A stretch of 45,831 nt of DNA from Chloroflexota bacterium (GCA_009840165.1 VXOG01000068.1:1-45831), one strand, 5' to 3'; counted from the first letter of the stretch, positions 21,958 through 30,753 are shown. Numbers and translations: made by a program. The notes: generated by a model not told the origin, from the sequence alone.

Positions 21958-23531
21958 CCTAATCTCTCCGTCGTGCCCTCCGGCGTTGTCGCGTGTTCGC
22001 CGCCGCCGGAGAGAGAGCGCATCTGCGGGAATAGTAGCACATCGCGGATGGTGGACTGCCCGGTCAGCAACATCACCAGCCGGTCGATGCCGATGCCCAA
22101 ACCGCCGGTGGGCGGCATGCCGTATTCGAGCGCAGTGAGGAAGTCCGTATCGGTGCGGTCGGCCTCCTCGTTCCCGTAGGCGTCCCGCTGGTGCTCCTGG
22201 CCGGCGAATCGCGCCCGCTGCACTTCGGGATCATTCAACTCGGTGTAGGAATTGGCAATCTCCATGCCGGCCGCGAAAGCCTCGAACCGCTCAACATAGC
22301 CGGGCTTGTCGGGATGTCCTTTAGCCAGGGGAGACATATCCTCCGGATAGTCCATGAGGAAAGTCGGCTGGATCAGGTGCGGTTCCACGTACACGGACAG
22401 CATCTTGTCGATCAGTCGTCCGCGCGCCTCGCGCGGCCCTGGCTGCAGCCCCAGGTCGAGGCATACACGGGTCAGGGATTCAGAGTCCGGGTAATCTTCG
22501 ATGTCGATACCGCTATGTTTCAGCACTTCCTCCCGCAACGACAACCGGGGCCACGGCGGAGCGAAGTCAATGACCCGGTCGCCCATGACGATCCGCATGT
22601 CGCCATGAATGTCGTGGGCCAGCGATGAAATCAGCGATTCCACCATCTCCATCACGGTGTTGTAGTCGGCATACGCCTCGTATGATTCCAGCAGCGTGAA
22701 CTCGGGATTGTGGTCCTGGTCGATGCCTTCGTTGCGGAAAACGCGCCCGATTTCGTACACCTTGTCGAGGCCGCCAACGATCAGCCGCTTGAGGTAAAGC
22801 TCGGTAGCAATGCGGAGGTAAAGTTGCTCGTCAAGGGCGTTGTGGTGGGTTACGAAGGGGCGCGCATGTGCGCCGGCAGGAATGGGCACCAGGATAGGAG
22901 TATCAACTTCCACGAACCCACGATTGTCCAGAAACCTGCGGATCCCGCTGATGATGCGGCTGCGCTGCACGAAAGTATCAGCGACTTCGGGGTTGGCTAT
23001 GAGGTCCAGGTACCGTTGCCGGTAACGGGTTTCAACGTCGCGGAGGCCGTGCCACTTCTCGGGTAGTGGGCGCATTCCCTTGGCCAGGATGGTCAAGGAG
23101 TGGGCCTCGATGGTTGGCTGTCCGGTCCGCGTGCGTATCATGTTGCCCGTAACGCCGAGGAAATCGCCGAGATCCAAGTCTGGAAGCAGTGCAAATTCGT
23201 CGCCCAACACGTTTTGGCGGAGCATTGCTTGCAATACGCCCGAGGAGTCGCGCAGGTCGAGGAAGGCAGCCCGTCCCATCACTCGCATTGATACGATGCG
23301 GCCGGCCACGCTGACGTTTTGAACATTTGTCGTATCGCCAGCCGATTCGGCTATTTCAAACCGATCAATGGCTTCCGCCGCCGTGGAGTCACGTTCGAAG
23401 CGCGGCGGGTACGGATCGATGCCCCGCTGCTTGAGGCGATTCAATTTTGACCGTCGGCTCTCCAGGTTCGCCTCAAGGCTCCCCAGGTTTGCTTCGGTTT
23501 CGGTGTCCGGTGTTACGTTTGGTTCAGGCAC
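21954..23531 (-). CDS. lysS: lysine-tRNA ligase, class II
   Basis: 525 aa from GTG 23531. Anticodon-binding OB domain at about 70-160 (VAGRIVSMRVMGRAAFLDLRDSSG), then the class II core: RSRIISGIRRFLDNRGFVEVDTPIL (motif 1), YEIGRVFRNEGIDQDHNPEFTLLESY (motif 2) and GLGIGIDRLVMLL (motif 3). The lysine-binding segment PAGAHARPFVTHHNALD is close to the usual GGAAARPFxTHHNALD. Residues 1-30 are an extra acidic tail. There is no clear ribosome site before the GTG. First gene of the leftward run lysS-uma2-serS and onward. Confidence 0.97.
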   Translation of the reverse strand: MPEPNVTPDTETEANLGSLEANLESRRSKLNRLKQRGIDPYPPRFERDSTAAEAIDRFEIAESAGDTTNVQNVSVAGRIVSMRVMGRAAFLDLRDSSGVLQAMLRQNVLGDEFALLPDLDLGDFLGVTGNMIRTRTGQPTIEAHSLTILAKGMRPLPEKWHGLRDVETRYRQRYLDLIANPEVADTFVQRSRIISGIRRFLDNRGFVEVDTPILVPIPAGAHARPFVTHHNALDEQLYLRIATELYLKRLIVGGLDKVYEIGRVFRNEGIDQDHNPEFTLLESYEAYADYNTVMEMVESLISSLAHDIHGDMRIVMGDRVIDFAPPWPRLSLREEVLKHSGIDIEDYPDSESLTRVCLDLGLQPGPREARGRLIDKMLSVYVEPHLIQPTFLMDYPEDMSPLAKGHPDKPGYVERFEAFAAGMEIANSYTELNDPEVQRARFAGQEHQRDAYGNEEADRTDTDFLTALEYGMPPTGGLGIGIDRLVMLLTGQSTIRDVLLFPQMRSLSGGGEHATTPEGTTERLG

Positions 23532-23664
23532 GGTTACGTCACGGGTACAGGCGGTGAGTCTAAAGAATCAACAACTGCCAATCGTAAGGGCGCTCTCGTA
23601 GAATGTAAAGGAAACTGGCTGATTTGCGCTCCGGCTTCGATAGCCGAAAGTCTCTTGACTTGAC

Positions 23665-23670
23665 TATAAT
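23665..23670 (+). promoter_or_regulatory. TATAAT -10 element before the Yip1 gene
   Basis: Perfect TATAAT in the context TTGACTATAAT, about 59 nt before ATG 23729. No -35 at the proper distance. The gene is divergent from lysS. Confidence 0.45.
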
Positions 23671-23728
23671 GCACCGTGTGCGTGGCGCACGTTTCCCATC
23701 GACTTTGAGACGCCACCGAGGTGTGGAC

Positions 23729-24331
23729 ATGATCCAAAGAATGATCGGCGCGGCATTCTTCAACCGCGAAACCTACGAGGAGATCGAGGCCGACCAAGGC
23801 GCATTGGGGCAAGCCATCGGGGTTGTCCTTTTGGTGACGCTGTGCGGAATTGTTGGCGGCATTATCGGCGGCTTCTTTGAGGGCGAAGCGGTTGGCTTAG
23901 GCATCCTGCTGGGGATTATTAGCGGATTTGTCTTTGGCGTCGTCCGCTGGGCAATCTGGGTGTCGGTGATGTATTTGGTTGGCGGCAAGATGCTGCGAAC
24001 TGGAGATACCGAAACCTCATGGTCCGAAGTGGGCCGCGTGGTGGGTTTCGCCTATAGTCCCGGCGTACTGTCCTTATTCACCTTTGTTCCTGTCGTGGGC
24101 GGACTATTCTGGTTGGTCGGAGTAGTTTGGCAAGTAGCGGCAGTAGTAGTCGCCGTCCGCCAAGCTATGGATTTTCAATCCACAGGACGCGCCATCGGTG
24201 TGGTGTTACTGTCTGCCGTCATTGCGGTGATTCCATTGATAATTGTCGCCGCCATACAGTTGGCCATCTTCGGAGGCCCGGAGGAGCCGGCGGTGGAGAG
24301 CGCGGTTCGTACCATATTCGCCATGGTCTAG
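23729..24331 (+). CDS. Yip1-family membrane protein
   Basis: 200 aa from ATG 23729 (GAGGTG upstream; the longer frame would begin before the -10). Short N-terminal segment MIQRMIGAAFFNRETYEEIEAD typical of bacterial YIP1-domain proteins, then five hydrophobic segments (about residues 30-52, 57-85, 105-127, 128-150, 160-183). Bacterial members have no firm function. It precedes the folate-type ligase gene by 6 nt. Confidence 0.82.
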   Translation: MIQRMIGAAFFNRETYEEIEADQGALGQAIGVVLLVTLCGIVGGIIGGFFEGEAVGLGILLGIISGFVFGVVRWAIWVSVMYLVGGKMLRTGDTETSWSEVGRVVGFAYSPGVLSLFTFVPVVGGLFWLVGVVWQVAAVVVAVRQAMDFQSTGRAIGVVLLSAVIAVIPLIIVAAIQLAIFGGPEEPAVESAVRTIFAMV

Positions 24332-24337
24332 CATCAA

Positions 24338-25054
24338 ATGCGCGACAAGTGGGCCATACGGGAAGCGGTCTGGACGACGCTGGAAGCTGCCGGCGTCGTT
24401 CGAGGCAAGTCGGTGCACGACAAGATCCCGCACTTCCTCGGCTGCGAGGACGCGGCGGCCCTGGTGTCAGAGCTGCCGGAGTGGCAGGCCGCGCGCGCCG
24501 TGAAAAGCAACCCTGACCAGGCGCAACGGCCTCTCCGTCAACTCGCGCTGGAGCAGGGGAAGCTGCTGTACATGGCGGTGCCGCGATTGAAGGACGAGCG
24601 CGTATTTATCGAACTTGACCCGGGACGGCCCGAAGTTGATCCCCGGAAGGCGTCCACGATCTCCGGGGCGTTCAAAGTTGGGCGACCCGTTTACGTTGAC
24701 GAAATGCAGCCGGTTGATCTGGTGATTTCCGGTTCGGTGGCGGTCAACCGGGCGGGAGTGCGGATCGGCAAGGGAGGCGGGTTCGCCGACCTGGAGTACG
24801 GCCTGGCAGCGGCGGCGGGAATACTGACGCCGGACACGCCGGTTATCACGACGGTGCATCCAATGCAGGTGTTGGATGAAGAACTGCCCTGGACCCAGCA
24901 CGACGTCCCGCTGGACTTTGTGGTTACGGCGGACGAAGTTATTCGCTGCGCCGGCGACCGGGAACGCCTCCCCCGCCCACGAGGCATCTACTGGGAGGAC
25001 CTGGACGAGCGCAAAATCCGTTCGATTCCATTGTTGGCGAAATTGCGCGAATGA
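24338..25054 (+). CDS. 5-formyltetrahydrofolate cyclo-ligase family protein
   Basis: 238 aa. The core RIGKGGGFADLEYGLAAAAG matches the GxGxGYYD-type phosphate loop of the MTHFS family, and VYVDEMQPVDLVISGSVAVNRAGVRIG precedes it. The N-terminal part (KWAIREAVWTTLEAAGVV) replaces the usual K-x-x-L-R start. Length and the C-terminal LDERKIRSIPLL region are nearer to the MTHFSD-like branch than to YgfA, so enzymatic activity on 5-formyl-THF is likely but not certain. Probable cotranscription with the Yip1 gene and the amidohydrolase. Confidence 0.75.
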   Translation: MRDKWAIREAVWTTLEAAGVVRGKSVHDKIPHFLGCEDAAALVSELPEWQAARAVKSNPDQAQRPLRQLALEQGKLLYMAVPRLKDERVFIELDPGRPEVDPRKASTISGAFKVGRPVYVDEMQPVDLVISGSVAVNRAGVRIGKGGGFADLEYGLAAAAGILTPDTPVITTVHPMQVLDEELPWTQHDVPLDFVVTADEVIRCAGDRERLPRPRGIYWEDLDERKIRSIPLLAKLRE

Positions 25055-25093
25055 CCGGATCCCGCAGGTTAATCTGGCCGGAGGTCCTACCGT

Positions 25094-26302
25094 ATGTCGT
25101 TAGTGCTCACCAACGCGAACTTGATTGATGCTGTCAACCCGGTGATTACTCCCAACGCCAAGGTTGTTATCGAGGATGGACGAATCGCCCACATCGACGA
25201 AGGTCAATCTCGTTCTTCATACGGCGTCAACGCTAGCGTCATTGATTTGGCCGGCGCTTTCCTATTGCCGGGCCTCTGGGACGTCCACATCCATCCCGAT
25301 TATCCCGTTCCGCCGGGAACCACGCCGGCCCAGGAAACGGCGAACTTCGGCCGTCAACTTTCCCTGGCGCTGACCGAGGCCGGCGTAACCGGAGTGCGCT
25401 GCGGAGGCGCGGCGCATTTCATGGATGTGGCGTGGAAACGAGTTTTTGACGCGGGCGACGTGCCCGGCCCGCGCGTGTTCGCCTGCGGGCATTTCCTGAC
25501 CACTACCGGCGGACACTTTCTCACGTCCGGCCAAGCCAGAGAGTGCGACGGCCCCTACGGTTTCGTCCAGGCCATCCGAGAACAGATCAAAAACGGCGTT
25601 GACCACATCAAGCTCAACCTCACCGGCGGTATCATGGGGCCGGACTGGGACCGGCATTGGCATTCGTTCCTGCTTGAGGAAGAGTTGTCCGCTGCCTTCG
25701 CCATCTGCCGCCAGCGCGAGTTTCCCGTGATGGCTCACGCCGCGAACCCTGATGCCGTCAAATCGGCGCTGCGGCTGGGTGCTCACACCGTCGAGCATGG
25801 GTACATCATGGACGAGGAGTGCATCGCCACCCTGTCCGAATCACCGACATGGTACGTGCCCACGCTGGCGATTTCGCACCTGACCGAGGGTCAGGCGCAG
25901 AACGACTACGAGAGGCAATGGCTGGCACAGCGTAATATCGTCGCCGAGTTGCAATGCCGCGCCGATGCCGCATCCGATGAGCATGCCCACTGGTTCAAAC
26001 GCGCTCTGGACTCCGGCGCGAAAATGGCCCTGGGTTCGGACATACGGCCGCTCAAGGACGCCGCCTTGCTGGAAATGGGATTATGGGTTCGCGACGGCGC
26101 GACCACCTGGCAAACGCTACAGGCGGCGACCCGCAACGCCGCCGAGTTATGCGGCGTGGGCGATCAACTGGGAACCGTTGAGGTCGGCAAACTGGCCGAT
26201 TTGATTGTGGTGGCGGCCAACCCGCTGGACGACATTAACAACCTGCGGCAGTTGCAACTGGTCATCAAGGACGGACGGGTTGTTTCGGACAAGCGGGGAT
26301 AG
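25094..26302 (+). CDS. amidohydrolase (imidazolonepropionase/prolidase-like)
   Basis: 402 aa, ATG 25094 with GGAGGT upstream. Amidohydrolase barrel with H65-x-H67 (GLWDVHIHP), the carboxylated-lysine position in VDHIKLNLTGG, metal His residues in VMAHAANP and TVEHGYI, and the final aspartate in MALGSDIRPL. The C-terminal beta domain GKLADLIVVAANPLDDI closes the composite fold. Such members hydrolyse cyclic amides, peptides or organophosphates; the substrate is not readable. The metal ligands are all present. It ends the rightward three-gene unit. Confidence 0.92.
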   Translation: MSLVLTNANLIDAVNPVITPNAKVVIEDGRIAHIDEGQSRSSYGVNASVIDLAGAFLLPGLWDVHIHPDYPVPPGTTPAQETANFGRQLSLALTEAGVTGVRCGGAAHFMDVAWKRVFDAGDVPGPRVFACGHFLTTTGGHFLTSGQARECDGPYGFVQAIREQIKNGVDHIKLNLTGGIMGPDWDRHWHSFLLEEELSAAFAICRQREFPVMAHAANPDAVKSALRLGAHTVEHGYIMDEECIATLSESPTWYVPTLAISHLTEGQAQNDYERQWLAQRNIVAELQCRADAASDEHAHWFKRALDSGAKMALGSDIRPLKDAALLEMGLWVRDGATTWQTLQAATRNAAELCGVGDQLGTVEVGKLADLIVVAANPLDDINNLRQLQLVIKDGRVVSDKRG

Positions 26303-26416
26303 GGACGAATATCCTTCACTTGACCAAATAGAGGCTGGCAATTGTCGTTGATTTTACTCACCTGCCAACTTTACAAATCGGTGGGTTGACGCCAAAAATA
26401 TGGTTGTTAGTGGGCG

Positions 26417-27169
26417 CTATCCATCTTTAGGGTTGCAGTACCGAAATGGGAGTCTGGCACCTTTCTTGCGATAGATTGCCGGTACGCGTTTCCCTACGTA
26501 ATCGTCCCAAACGTCCTCGGCCTCTTTACCGACGAACCCCCACCTGTCCGGAATGTCTGTATCCGCCAGTCCCGGAAAATTTGCTTGAGTGGCTTCAATC
26601 CACGGCTGGTTCGGGCGAAAAGCCCCGACAATTAGACCCCTCAGGCTGGCGAGGACCAAGTTGTAGTCTCCGGCTGTCTTGGGGCTGACTGGCCAAGCGA
26701 AACGTGTTGCATCGTAAACGGAGTGCGTGTAATACCGGTTATTGATAATTATGAACATCAAGGGCTCTCGAACCACAAATTCCTCCGCCTCGAGTTCCGC
26801 TATGATCTCTTCCACATGCCGGCAGCCGTAATCCCTGGATCCCTTTCCCGCTTGTTTGTTTGCCAAGCCCGGATAGGCGTCAATAAGCGCCGCTTCCACT
26901 TGGTATGCGACAGCAGAGGTAGCCAATCCGTGCCGGTGAATAGTATGCGACACTTGGAGACCAGTGGCTTGGATCTCCTTGATACGCGCTATTTTGGGGT
27001 CTGATACCTCGTCAGCATCACTGCTGATTGCCCCTTTTACGTGCTCAAAAACTCGATTCCCTTGCCCTTTTCCGACGTAGAAAGTTTCGCCGTTGCGAGG
27101 ATCGATGAGCCTGTAAACATACCACTTCAACTGTTGGATGACTTCTGCTGTAAAGCTATCTCGTGGCAT
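26417..27169 (-). CDS. GIY-YIG nuclease-domain protein (COG3680-like)
   Basis: 250 aa. The N-terminal domain has WYVYRLIDP (16-24) and FYVGKGQGNR (30-39), the two strands and Arg of a GIY-YIG nuclease in the LEM-3/ANKLE1-like form, then VEAALIDAYPGLANKQAG with the metal-binding Glu and the Asn. The C-terminal half is Trp-rich (WGFVGKEAEDVWDDYVGKRVP) and of unknown role. Proteins of this length and order are known as COG3680. Cellular role unknown; relatives of the fold cut branched or damaged DNA. ATG 27169 is read as start; upstream has a GGAGATTT. Confidence 0.82.
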   Translation of the reverse strand: MPRDSFTAEVIQQLKWYVYRLIDPRNGETFYVGKGQGNRVFEHVKGAISSDADEVSDPKIARIKEIQATGLQVSHTIHRHGLATSAVAYQVEAALIDAYPGLANKQAGKGSRDYGCRHVEEIIAELEAEEFVVREPLMFIIINNRYYTHSVYDATRFAWPVSPKTAGDYNLVLASLRGLIVGAFRPNQPWIEATQANFPGLADTDIPDRWGFVGKEAEDVWDDYVGKRVPAIYRKKGARLPFRYCNPKDG

Positions 27170-27205
27170 CTCTAAATCTCCTATGTGGTTGTTGTCTGGA
27201 GCTAA

Positions 27206-27228
27206 CCCCTCTCCATTGAGGAGAGGGG
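27206..27228. repeat. CCCCTCTCC/GGAGAGGGG hairpin
   Basis: 9-nt perfect arms with a 5-nt loop (ATTGA), lying just after the stop of the cyclase gene (27243, leftward). A second copy of this type is at 42557. A possible terminator, though no long T-run follows. Confidence 0.65.
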
Positions 27229-27242
27229 GCTTTGGCGGGTGT

Positions 27243-28163
27243 TCAGAGGATTGCTACCGGGTTCACCGGGGAGCCGGTGCCTCCTACTACGCGCAGGGGG
27301 TTGATGGTGAGCATGAATTCCCAGCGTCCGGCCTCGGCGCACGCTTCGGCCAAGGGTTGCAGCAGGGCGTTGTCCAGCAGGCCGATGCCGTAGGCGAAGA
27401 TGCTGCCGTGTACCGACCAGGGGAGGTCGTAGCCGTTGGGCGTGTGGTCCATCATGTCCCACACCAGGACGCAGCAGTCGCTCTGCCGGATGAACTTGAG
27501 GCATGAGGCATGCAGTCCGGGCCGCAGCGTCGGGTCGCTGCCCCACAATGGGTTGCCGTCGGCGTTCCACTTTTCGCGGCCGCCGTACACTACCAGCGCG
27601 TCGCCGGGTTCCATCTGTACGCCCTGTGCGTCGCAGATTTCCTGCAACTCCCAGCCATGGATCGGGGTTTCCTGGGTCACGTAATCGACCCCACGATGCC
27701 GGGGCACGTCCAGCAGCACGCCGCGCGTGATGATGCCTTCCTTCCAGTGTTCGACCGACCCGTACTTGGCGCCGTCGAACTGGATCATCTCGTTCGGGTC
27801 CTTGCCGTTCCACATCCCGTTGTGGTCCCACACGTGGCAGAGTGCGTCCAGGTGCGTGGTGGCGGTGCCGTGATAAGACACGCCGTAGTAGTCGGTGGAC
27901 ATACCGCCGCCGGGCTCGCGGGGGCCTTTGCGCATATAGTGAATCGCCGGCGTCGGATTGTTGGGGGCCGGCGTGACGGGGAACTCGCGGCTGAGCGACA
28001 CCGCCTGGCCGCTCTTGACCAGCCCGGCGGCTCTCAAACGTTTGGCGTCGTCAACCATGTTGACCGCGCCTTTCTGGTCATCGGGACCCCAGCGGCCCCA
28101 ATTCACGTCATCTTTCAGGTAGCCCAGAACTTCTTCCTTGCTGGGCACTTGATGGGTGGTCAT
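27243..28163 (-). CDS. cyclase-family metal hydrolase (kynurenine formamidase-like)
   Basis: 306 aa from ATG 28163 (GGAGGGA upstream). The signature HGTATTHLDALCH carries H98, H104, D106 and H110, the metal ligands of the cyclase/kynurenine formamidase family. GDALVVYGGREKW and the C-terminal GTGSPVNPVAIL also fit. N-terminal 40 residues (NWGRWGPDDQKGAVNMV) are typical of the long branch annotated as cyclase or isatin hydrolase-like. It hydrolyses an amide or lactam; substrate unknown. The TenA-like gene lies 78 nt upstream on the same strand. Confidence 0.9.
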   Translation of the reverse strand: MTTHQVPSKEEVLGYLKDDVNWGRWGPDDQKGAVNMVDDAKRLRAAGLVKSGQAVSLSREFPVTPAPNNPTPAIHYMRKGPREPGGGMSTDYYGVSYHGTATTHLDALCHVWDHNGMWNGKDPNEMIQFDGAKYGSVEHWKEGIITRGVLLDVPRHRGVDYVTQETPIHGWELQEICDAQGVQMEPGDALVVYGGREKWNADGNPLWGSDPTLRPGLHASCLKFIRQSDCCVLVWDMMDHTPNGYDLPWSVHGSIFAYGIGLLDNALLQPLAEACAEAGRWEFMLTINPLRVVGGTGSPVNPVAIL

Positions 28164-28241
28164 GTCTTGTCCCTCCGGCGCAGGTTGCGCTGGGGGCAAG
28201 GTTGCCACGCGCCGATGGCAATGACAAGGGGAGGGTGAGGA

Positions 28242-28919
28242 TCAGCGTTCGTCCTGCCAGAGCTGTCCGTGATAGTTCGCTTCCCAGAAGAGGTATTCGT
28301 AGCGGAGCGTGGTGCGGAAGATGCGTTCCAGGTTGGCGGCCTCTGCAACACCAGCGCGTTCCCCGGTATCGTTGAGACGCGCGGCGAACCAGTCCACCAG
28401 GTCGCCCAGCACTGCCGGGCTGTGGATGTCGATCCAACCCTGGTACACGGCGTTGTTGGGTTCCGCGCCGGAATTGATCAGGCGGGATGCCCAGTCCAGG
28501 TACGTTCCCTCCGTTACGTAGAACAGCGCGATCAGGTCATCGAAATCACCCTCAAAGGCGGTACGCACCATGAAGTCGCCGAACGCCTGGGTCACCGGGT
28601 TGGCTTCGGTGGAGTGGTACTGCTCGGCAGTTACGCCGAGGTCGTGGAAACCGTTGAGGAAGAGGTCGTTCTCGGCGGACAGGAAATTGGTCAGGAAACC
28701 ATTGAGCACCTTGCCGGCTTCGTAATCGGGCGCGGCCTTGGCGATGGCGATGGACGTGAGCTTCACCAAGTCCTCGCAGAACACATAGTCCTGGCGGAAG
28801 TAATTGCGAAACTTGGCGATGTCCAAGCTGCCGTCGCCCATCTCAGTGACGAAGGGGTGGGTGACCATGGCCTCCCACTGCTCGTGATATTTGGCGCGGA
28901 GGTCATCTACAAACGGCAT
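28242..28919 (-). CDS. TenA-family protein without the thiaminase cysteine
   Basis: 225 aa all-helical TenA/heme-oxygenase-like fold. D44 in FRNYFRQDYVFCEDL matches the substrate-binding aspartate of TenA. The active cysteine, normally in LLPCYW, falls at A131 (DLIALFYVTEG), with E137 close by. The C-terminal RTTLRYEYLFWEANYH carries the usual Glu/Tyr. So it belongs to the cysteine-less TenA_E type, known to act on thiamine breakdown products rather than as a true thiaminase, or to a related branch. Its place between cyclase and CoxG genes is unlike thiamine operons. Confidence 0.82.
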   Translation of the reverse strand: MPFVDDLRAKYHEQWEAMVTHPFVTEMGDGSLDIAKFRNYFRQDYVFCEDLVKLTSIAIAKAAPDYEAGKVLNGFLTNFLSAENDLFLNGFHDLGVTAEQYHSTEANPVTQAFGDFMVRTAFEGDFDDLIALFYVTEGTYLDWASRLINSGAEPNNAVYQGWIDIHSPAVLGDLVDWFAARLNDTGERAGVAEAANLERIFRTTLRYEYLFWEANYHGQLWQDER

Positions 28920-28970
28920 AATTTCTCCCTGAAATGCATACTCCAGAATTTCGGATTCACCGGATTAGCG

Positions 28971-29006
28971 GATTTTCAGGATTGATGCCAACTAATCCTG
29001 AAAATC
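28971..29006. repeat. 13-bp inverted repeat GATTTTCAGGATT
   Basis: GATTTTCAGGATT (28971-28983) and AATCCTGAAAATC (28994-29006), perfect arms with a 10-nt loop, then a degenerate third copy AATCTTGAAAATCCTGATTC downstream. It lies between the CoxG stop (29036) and the TenA-like start (28919). Confidence 0.7.
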
Positions 29007-29035
29007 ATCAAATCTTGAAAATCCTGATTCTGACG

Positions 29036-29470
29036 CTATACCGATTCGGCCAGGCACCCGAAGAAGCGGTCCAACATACCCTTGGCCACCGACCCCATCA
29101 TCCGCTGCCCGACACGGGCCACGGCGCCGCCCACCTGAGTATCGGCATCGACGTGAACCGTGGTGCCGCCGTCGTCCGCTGGTGTCAACTTCACCGTGGA
29201 CGTGCCGTTGGCGAATCCCAGGTTTCCCGACCCTTCAATGGTCATGGTGTAGGAATTCGGCGGGTCAAGGTCCGACAGGGCCACCGTGGCCGTGTAGTTC
29301 CCGCTCACGGGCCCGACTCGCACGTTGGCCACCGCACGGTAACGGTTAGGGCCGTCGGGCTCAATGCCGCGACAGCCGGGGATGCAACCGGCCAGCACGT
29401 CGGGGTTCATCAGCGCGTCCCAGACGGCCTGGGGCGGCTTGGCAAAGTGGTAATCGCCGGAGAGTTGCAT
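29036..29470 (-). CDS. CoxG/SRPBCC-family protein
   Basis: 144 aa. CO dehydrogenase subunit G-type SRPBCC fold: MQLSGDYHFAKPPQAVWDALMNPDVLAGCIPGCRGIEP, then VRVGPVSGNYTATVALSDLDPP, and the C-terminal helix VARVGQRMMGSVAKGMLDRFF. Family members help anchor or mature molybdopterin hydroxylases at the membrane or bind quinones. The only such hydroxylase in the window is the orphan subunit at 4395, 22 kb away, so the partner is unclear. The -10-like TATAAT ends only 9 nt before the ATG, so its mRNA would have almost no leader. Confidence 0.9.
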   Translation of the reverse strand: MQLSGDYHFAKPPQAVWDALMNPDVLAGCIPGCRGIEPDGPNRYRAVANVRVGPVSGNYTATVALSDLDPPNSYTMTIEGSGNLGFANGTSTVKLTPADDGGTTVHVDADTQVGGAVARVGQRMMGSVAKGMLDRFFGCLAESV

Positions 29471-29479
29471 GGCGTCAGG

Positions 29480-29488
29480 ATTATAGCA
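29480..29488 (-). promoter_or_regulatory. extended -10 of a nearly leaderless coxG transcript
   Basis: TGCTATAAT on the minus strand (29488-29480). Initiation 6-8 nt downstream would place the mRNA start within about 4 nt of ATG 29470. No Shine-Dalgarno exists there, in line with a leaderless message. The -35 is weak. Confidence 0.5.
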
Positions 29489-29493
29489 GTAGA

Positions 29494-30753
29494 TTACCGG
29501 GCGTCGGCGAGCAGCAGCGCATTGAGCAGAACCTGGGCTCCATTAGCGCAGTCCTCCGGGGTGCTGTACTCTCCCGGCGCATGGCTGACGCCGTTGACGC
29601 TGGGGACGAAAATCATCGCCGCCGGCGTGATGGACGCGATGGCCTGGGCATCGTGGCCGGCTCCACTGGGCATGGTGATGTGAGCCAGTCCGGCGGTGTC
29701 CGCCGCGTCCGCCACCAGTTGCTGCATATTGCTTGATATGGGCACCGACGGCGTGTTGCGTTGGGCCGTGACCGTGATACCCACCTGCTCGGCGTGGCCG
29801 ACCTCCTCGGCGGTGCGCCGCAACTCCACCTCGGCGGCGGCCAGCGATTCCATGCGCTCGTCGCGGAACTCCACGCCCATCTGCACTCGGCCGGGTATCA
29901 CGTTGCCCGCGTTGGGATGCACGTCCATGCTGCCGACCGTTCCGACACGGCAAACCTCCATTTCGCCGGCGATGCTGCGCACCTTGAGGGCGATCTGCGC
30001 CGCCGCTGACATAGCGTCCCGCCGCAGGGCCATGGGCGTCGTGCCGGCGTGGTTGGCCTCGCCAACGATGTCCACATGATAGACGGAGCGCCCGGTGATG
30101 CCGGTAACGATGCCGATGGGGTAGCCGCCCCGGTGCATGGTCGGTCCCTGCTCGATGTGCAGTTCCAGGTAACAGGCCAGCTCGTCAGGCCGGCGCCTCG
30201 CCTCCGCGATGTGGGAGATGTTGCCGCCGATGTCGGGTAGGCGCGATCCCAGCGTCGCCCCGTCGTCGTGGACGGCGGCAAAGTCTTCCGCCTCCCACAG
30301 GCCGGCGACGGCGCGGCTGCCCAGCAGCCAGCGGTGAAAGCCGGTGCCCTCCTCGTTGGTGAACACCATCACTTCCAGGGGGTGCCGGGTGGTCTGTCCA
30401 GCGTCGGCCAAAGCCTGCACCACCTCAATGGCGGCAATGACGCCCAGCGCGCCGTCGTATTGGCCGCCGGCCGGCACGGTGTCCGTGTGCGAGCCCATGG
30501 CTATCGCCGGCAGGGATGGACCGCTGCCCTCGACTCGCCCGATAATGTTGCCCGCGGCGTCGATACGCACCGTCATACCGGCCCGGCGCATCAGCTCCAT
30601 CACGTAGTCGCGCCCGGCCACATCGAAGGCGGAAAACGCCACGCGCTGCATACCCTCCTCGGTGTTCCCGATCTGCCCCAGCGCGGCGAGGTTGTCATTC
30701 AGGCGGGTGGAGTTGATGGCTACTGATCCGGCGGATGCCAGCGACATGGTCAT
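29494..30753 (-). CDS. allantoate amidohydrolase / N-carbamoyl-L-amino-acid hydrolase family
   Basis: 419 aa, M20 metallopeptidase fold. Metal site: H89 in GSHTDTVPAGGQYDGALGV, D100, the tandem E134-E135 in FTNEEGTGF, and His in LELHIEQGP and PSGAGHDAQ. The dimerisation domain with NVIPGRVQMGVEFRD and the ending fit the hydantoinase/carbamoylase family. It removes a carbamoyl or ureido group as CO2 and ammonia. ATG 30753 overlaps the stop of the upstream gene as ATGA, so the two are coupled; CoxG follows after 23 nt. It may form a nitrogen-recovery unit with the cyclase gene. Confidence 0.93.
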   Translation of the reverse strand: MTMSLASAGSVAINSTRLNDNLAALGQIGNTEEGMQRVAFSAFDVAGRDYVMELMRRAGMTVRIDAAGNIIGRVEGSGPSLPAIAMGSHTDTVPAGGQYDGALGVIAAIEVVQALADAGQTTRHPLEVMVFTNEEGTGFHRWLLGSRAVAGLWEAEDFAAVHDDGATLGSRLPDIGGNISHIAEARRRPDELACYLELHIEQGPTMHRGGYPIGIVTGITGRSVYHVDIVGEANHAGTTPMALRRDAMSAAAQIALKVRSIAGEMEVCRVGTVGSMDVHPNAGNVIPGRVQMGVEFRDERMESLAAAEVELRRTAEEVGHAEQVGITVTAQRNTPSVPISSNMQQLVADAADTAGLAHITMPSGAGHDAQAIASITPAAMIFVPSVNGVSHAPGEYSTPEDCANGAQVLLNALLLADAR

